Position numbers and translations under genes: made by a program. Positions 7,035 through 9,641 of a stretch of DNA of 9,641 nucleotides are shown here, one piece after another (the stretch's first letter is position 1; each line of letters opens with the position of its first letter). The stretch spans positions 1 through 9,641 of the forward strand of contig JAFARH010000279.1 in NCBI GenBank assembly GCA_019245555.1, written 5' to 3'. Origin of the DNA: Betaproteobacteria bacterium. GTDB lineage: Bacteria; Pseudomonadota; Gammaproteobacteria; Burkholderiales; SG8-39. The notes beneath the pieces were generated by a model that was not told where the DNA came from, searched no databases, and saw only the letters and a program-made list of their open reading frames with translations.

Positions 7035-7199
7035 ATGCGCTTCCTCATCCTTCTCGCCCTTGCGCTGGGCGCAGCTGCGTGCGGGCAGAGAGGTCCGCTT
7101 TACCTGCGCGACAATCCTCCGGCCGGCGTGAAGCCCGAGAAGCGGGACACCTACAAGCCAGTTCCCTATCCGCCGTCCGCGACGGAAGAAGCGAAGTAG
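7035..7199 (+). CDS. lptM: Small outer-membrane lipoprotein LptM (YifL-like)
   Basis: LptM (formerly YifL) is a short lipoprotein that in E. coli associates with the LptD/LptE lipopolysaccharide translocon and promotes LptD maturation. The 54-residue product has a lipoprotein signal (MRFLILLALALGAAA), lipidated Cys16, and directly after it GQRGPLYL, the hallmark of the family (E. coli: CGLKGPLYF, from memory). The rest is a Pro/Lys-rich tail ending ATEEAK. The lipobox AAAC is atypical in having Ala at -3. No Shine-Dalgarno precedes ATG 7035. An alternative in-frame ATG at 7014 would add seven residues (MRYHLDF), giving a more usual basic n-region, and would overlap the cyaY start; the choice is unresolved. 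lysA follows after 5 nt, an arrangement common in proteobacteria. Confidence 0.88.
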   Translation: MRFLILLALALGAAACGQRGPLYLRDNPPAGVKPEKRDTYKPVPYPPSATEEAK

Positions 7200-7204
7200 G
7201 CGCG

Positions 7205-8452
7205 ATGGCCTTCGACTACCGTAACGGCGTGCTGTGCGCCGAAGAGGCGCCGCTCGACGATATTGCGCGGCATTTCGGCACGCCGTGCTACGTGTACTCG
7301 CAACGCACAATCAGCTCTGCGTACGGGGAGTTCTCGCAGGCGCTCGCGGGACACGATGCGCGCGTCTGCTACTCCGTAAAAGCCAACTCGAACCTGGCGA
7401 TCCTCGCGCTGCTGGCAAAGCTCGGCGCGGGATTCGATATCGTCTCCGGCGGAGAGCTCGCTCGAGTCCTCGCCGCCGGCGGCGAGGCCGCGAAGACGCT
7501 TTTCTCCGGTGTCGGCAAAAGCGAGGCCGAAGTCGACTTTGCTCTCTCGCGCGGCATCGGCTGCATCAACGTCGAATCGGCACCGGAGCTCGAGCGCGTG
7601 GCGGCGATTGCGCGCCGCCTCGGGCGCCGCGCGCCCATCGCGTTGCGCGTCAATCCGGACATCGATGCGCGCACGCATCCTTACATTTCCACCGGATTGC
7701 GCGAGACGAAGTTCGGCGTGGCCTATGCAGATGCCGAGCGGCTCTATCGCGAGGCCGCCAAGAAGCACGAGCTCGAGATCGTCGGCATCGGCTGCCACAT
7801 CGGCTCGCTCTTGAACAATGCGGCGCCTTTCGTTGCGGCGGCAGAGCGCCTCGGTGCGCTCGTTGATCGCCTGCAGGCGGCCGGCATTGCGCTGCGCCAT
7901 ATCGACGTGGGTGGCGGTATCGGCATTCGCTACAAGGACGAGACCCCGCAGTCGATTGGCGAGTTCGTACGCGGCGCGCTTTCGGCGCTCGGCCGCCGAA
8001 GACAGCAGGTCATCTTCGACCCGGGCCGTTCCATCGTCGGCAATGCTGGCGTGCTGCTGACGCGGGTCGAATATGTAAAGTTGGGTGAAGCTCGCAATTT
8101 CATGGTGGTCGACGCCGCCATGAACGACCTCATTCGTGCGCCGCTCTACAGCGCCTGGCACGAAGTGCGCACGGTGAAGCAAACGGAAGCCTCAGTTGAG
8201 CAGGCTGTTTACGACGTGGTGGGGCCTGTGTGCGAAAGCGCGGATTTCCTTGCGAAAGAGCGGCGGTTGGCCGCCCGCGAGGGCGATTTGCTCGCGATCA
8301 TGTCTGCCGGCGCGTATGGAATGGTGATGAGCTCGAATTACAACTCGCGCCCGAGGGCCGCGGAAGTTCTGGTAGATGGAACGGCGTCGCACTTGGTGCG
8401 CCGCCGCGAGCATGTGGCGGAACTATTTGCCCTTGAAACGATTCCAGCCTGA
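7205..8452 (+). CDS. lysA: Diaminopimelate decarboxylase LysA
   Basis: LysA is the PLP-dependent last enzyme of lysine synthesis: meso-diaminopimelate to L-lysine plus CO2, in the cytoplasm. The 415-residue product has the fold-type III alanine-racemase-like barrel and C-terminal beta domain. Visible motifs: YSVKAN with PLP-binding Lys59; GCHIGS (196-201, His198); DVGGGIG (234-240), the phosphate-binding glycine loop; FDPGRS (271-276), where relatives normally have EPGR; GPVCESADF (340-348) with active-site Cys343; and SAGAYGMVMSSNYNSRPR (367-384). ATG 7205 gives the usual start a few residues before the barrel; it lies 5 nt after the lptM stop, with AGTAGG upstream overlapping that stop. Likely cotranscribed with lptM. 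The only oddity is Asp272 in place of the conserved Glu. Otherwise the gene looks intact. Confidence 0.97.
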   Translation: MAFDYRNGVLCAEEAPLDDIARHFGTPCYVYSQRTISSAYGEFSQALAGHDARVCYSVKANSNLAILALLAKLGAGFDIVSGGELARVLAAGGEAAKTLFSGVGKSEAEVDFALSRGIGCINVESAPELERVAAIARRLGRRAPIALRVNPDIDARTHPYISTGLRETKFGVAYADAERLYREAAKKHELEIVGIGCHIGSLLNNAAPFVAAAERLGALVDRLQAAGIALRHIDVGGGIGIRYKDETPQSIGEFVRGALSALGRRRQQVIFDPGRSIVGNAGVLLTRVEYVKLGEARNFMVVDAAMNDLIRAPLYSAWHEVRTVKQTEASVEQAVYDVVGPVCESADFLAKERRLAAREGDLLAIMSAGAYGMVMSSNYNSRPRAAEVLVDGTASHLVRRREHVAELFALETIPA

Positions 8453-8465
8453 CAATTCGATCCCC

Positions 8466-9599
8466 ATGCGCGTATCCCGTCCCCGACTACTGATGGGCTT
8501 GTCCCTGCTAGCTGTCGTCGGCGCCGTCGGGCTCGCGACCTACTTCGTCGACGGGCGCGCAAGGGAGCGATCGAGCGCTGCAAAGGGCGGCGACCTCGTG
8601 GTTCCAGTTGCGGTCGCAAAGGCCGAGCAACGAACCTTGCCCGTGGTGATCCGAGCGATCGGGAACGTCGATCCGTACACTTCGGTAGCCGTCAAAGCGC
8701 GGGTCGACGGCCAGATCGTGGAAGTGAACTTCAAGGAGGGGGAGGAAGTTGCGAAGGACAGCATCCTCTTCAAGATCGATCCGCGGCCTTTTCTAGCGGC
8801 GTTGCGCCAAGCCGAGGCACAGAACGCCCGCGACGCTGCGGCACTAAGCCAGGCCCAGGCGCAGGAGCGCCGCTACAAGGAGCTGCTCGAAAAGAACTTC
8901 GTCTCGAAAGATGCGTACTCGCAGTTCGAGACCAATGCACAGACTGCGAAGGCCGTGGCGGAAGCCAGCAAGGCAGCGGTCGAGACGGCGCGGCTGAATC
9001 TCGAGTACTGCACGATCCGCTCACCTATTGACGGATTCGCCGGGAAGATCCAGATCCAGATTGGCAATCTGGTCAAAGCGAACGACGTCAACCCGCTAGT
9101 CGTCGTCAACCAGGTCCATCCCGTTCTCGTCACCTTCTCGGTGCCGGAGCAGCAGCTTGCGGCGATTCGCAAGTACAGTGCCGAGGGACCGCTCACCGTC
9201 GAAGCGACTGTCCCCGGCGCGAACAAGCCCGCGACATCGGGTCGACTCAGCTTCATCGACAACGCCGTGGACCCGTCGACAGGGACTATCCGGCTGCGCG
9301 GCGTATTCGACAATGCCGACAACGGCCTTTGGCCTGGCCAGTTCGTGAATGCGAGCGTCCGGCTTTACGAACAGCCCAATGCCATCGTCGTCCCGTCGCA
9401 GGCAATCCAGAATGGACCTGATGGGGAATATGTATTCGTGATCAATTCGAATTCCACGGCGGAAATGCGGCCGGTGAAGGTCGATCGAAGCGACGGCCAA
9501 GACACCGTCGTCTCATCAGGAGTGAAAGCGGGTGAACGGGTCGTGATTCGCGGGCAACTGAAGGTCACGAATGGCGCCCGCGTGAAGCTGGAATCATAG
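8466..9599 (+). CDS. RND efflux periplasmic adaptor subunit (MdtA-like)
   Basis: A membrane-fusion protein that joins an RND inner-membrane pump to an outer-membrane channel. The 377-residue product has an N-terminal hydrophobic segment (about 8-26) with no lipobox Cys, so it is an anchor or a cleaved signal. Split lipoyl halves lie at about 70-105 (VAVKARVDGQIVEVNFKEGE) and 187-210 (PIDGFAGKIQIQIGNLV), around an alpha-hairpin at about 106-180. A beta-barrel (about 215-300) includes IDNAVDPSTGTIRLRG and LWPGQF, and the membrane-proximal domain follows to the end. This resembles the MdtA/MuxA subgroup. Substrate cannot be read from sequence. ATG 8466 lies 13 nt after lysA and lacks a clear Shine-Dalgarno; an in-frame ATG at 8412, inside lysA, is an alternative. 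An RND permease starts 10 nt downstream. Confidence 0.93.
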   Translation: MRVSRPRLLMGLSLLAVVGAVGLATYFVDGRARERSSAAKGGDLVVPVAVAKAEQRTLPVVIRAIGNVDPYTSVAVKARVDGQIVEVNFKEGEEVAKDSILFKIDPRPFLAALRQAEAQNARDAAALSQAQAQERRYKELLEKNFVSKDAYSQFETNAQTAKAVAEASKAAVETARLNLEYCTIRSPIDGFAGKIQIQIGNLVKANDVNPLVVVNQVHPVLVTFSVPEQQLAAIRKYSAEGPLTVEATVPGANKPATSGRLSFIDNAVDPSTGTIRLRGVFDNADNGLWPGQFVNASVRLYEQPNAIVVPSQAIQNGPDGEYVFVINSNSTAEMRPVKVDRSDGQDTVVSSGVKAGERVVIRGQLKVTNGARVKLES

Positions 9600-9609
9600 G
9601 CAGCCATAG

Positions 9610-9641
9610 GTGAACCTTTCGGAGCTGTTCGTACGGCGACC
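9610..9641 (+). CDS. RND efflux inner-membrane permease, first codons (runs off right edge)
   Basis: Starting from GTG at 9610 the frame reads MNLSELFVRR and then an incomplete Pro codon. The N-terminal pattern NLSxLFxxRP just before the first membrane helix is characteristic of RND permeases such as MdtB/MuxB, and the preceding adaptor gene supports this. TAGG at 9597-9600, formed by the adaptor stop codon and the next base, could act as ribosome binding site 9 nt upstream. The gene is truncated by the window, so completeness and subfamily are unknown. Confidence 0.8.
   Translation, partial: MNLSELFVRR

Noticed and set aside
7166..8182. A 338-codon open frame on the minus strand opposite lysA
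   Set aside because: It is a shadow of lysA: composition is Arg/Ala-rich, there are no domains, and lysA is intact and conserved on the other strand.
1..9641. Mobile elements, CRISPR arrays, tRNA/rRNA genes, defence or secondary-metabolite systems
   Set aside because: No transposase, integrase, phage or nuclease motif, periodic repeat or RNA gene signature was seen; all substantial coding space is accounted for by recognised housekeeping, pilus and efflux genes.

Overview
The window is GC-rich and densely packed with genes. Its content and order suggest a betaproteobacterium: a type IV pilus assembly cluster pilMNOPQ runs divergently from a class A penicillin-binding protein (PBP1A, mrcA/ponA), followed by cyaY, lptM and lysA. 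The assignment is an inference from gene neighbourhood and protein resemblance; no database search was possible.

Layout. Positions 1-4208 (minus strand) hold pilM, pilN, pilO, pilP and the first 448 codons of pilQ, which runs off the left edge. These genes are joined by 4-bp start/stop overlaps or a 2-nt gap, so they form one translationally coupled operon. Positions 4209-4382 are a 174-bp divergent control region with several symmetric elements. Positions 4383-6698 (plus) encode a complete bifunctional PBP1A. Positions 6695-7015 (minus) encode the frataxin CyaY, whose stop codon overlaps the PBP1A stop codon tail to tail. After a 19-bp divergent gap come the small lipoprotein gene lptM (7035-7199) and diaminopimelate decarboxylase lysA (7205-8452), 5 nt apart. 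Only 13 nt after lysA, an RND-efflux periplasmic adaptor (8466-9599) begins, followed 10 nt later by the first ten codons of an RND inner-membrane pump (9610 to the edge).

How the genes work together. PilM (cytoplasmic, actin-like) docks on the N-terminal tail of PilN. The PilN/PilO inner-membrane pair and the lipoprotein PilP bridge the periplasm to the PilQ secretin, giving the alignment complex of the type IV pilus. PBP1A builds and cross-links peptidoglycan, and LysA makes lysine from meso-diaminopimelate, itself a peptidoglycan precursor. LptM assists LptD maturation, and the RND adaptor and pump span the envelope. Envelope biology is therefore the common theme, with CyaY (iron-sulfur cluster assembly) the exception.

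I found no sign of an undescribed system: no transposase, phage gene, CRISPR array, tRNA or rRNA. The points worth a second look are small: symmetric elements in the pilM/PBP1A control region, a lipobox in the PilQ signal peptide, a Glu-to-Asp change at a cofactor-binding motif of LysA, and very tight gene packing around cyaY-lptM and lysA-RND.
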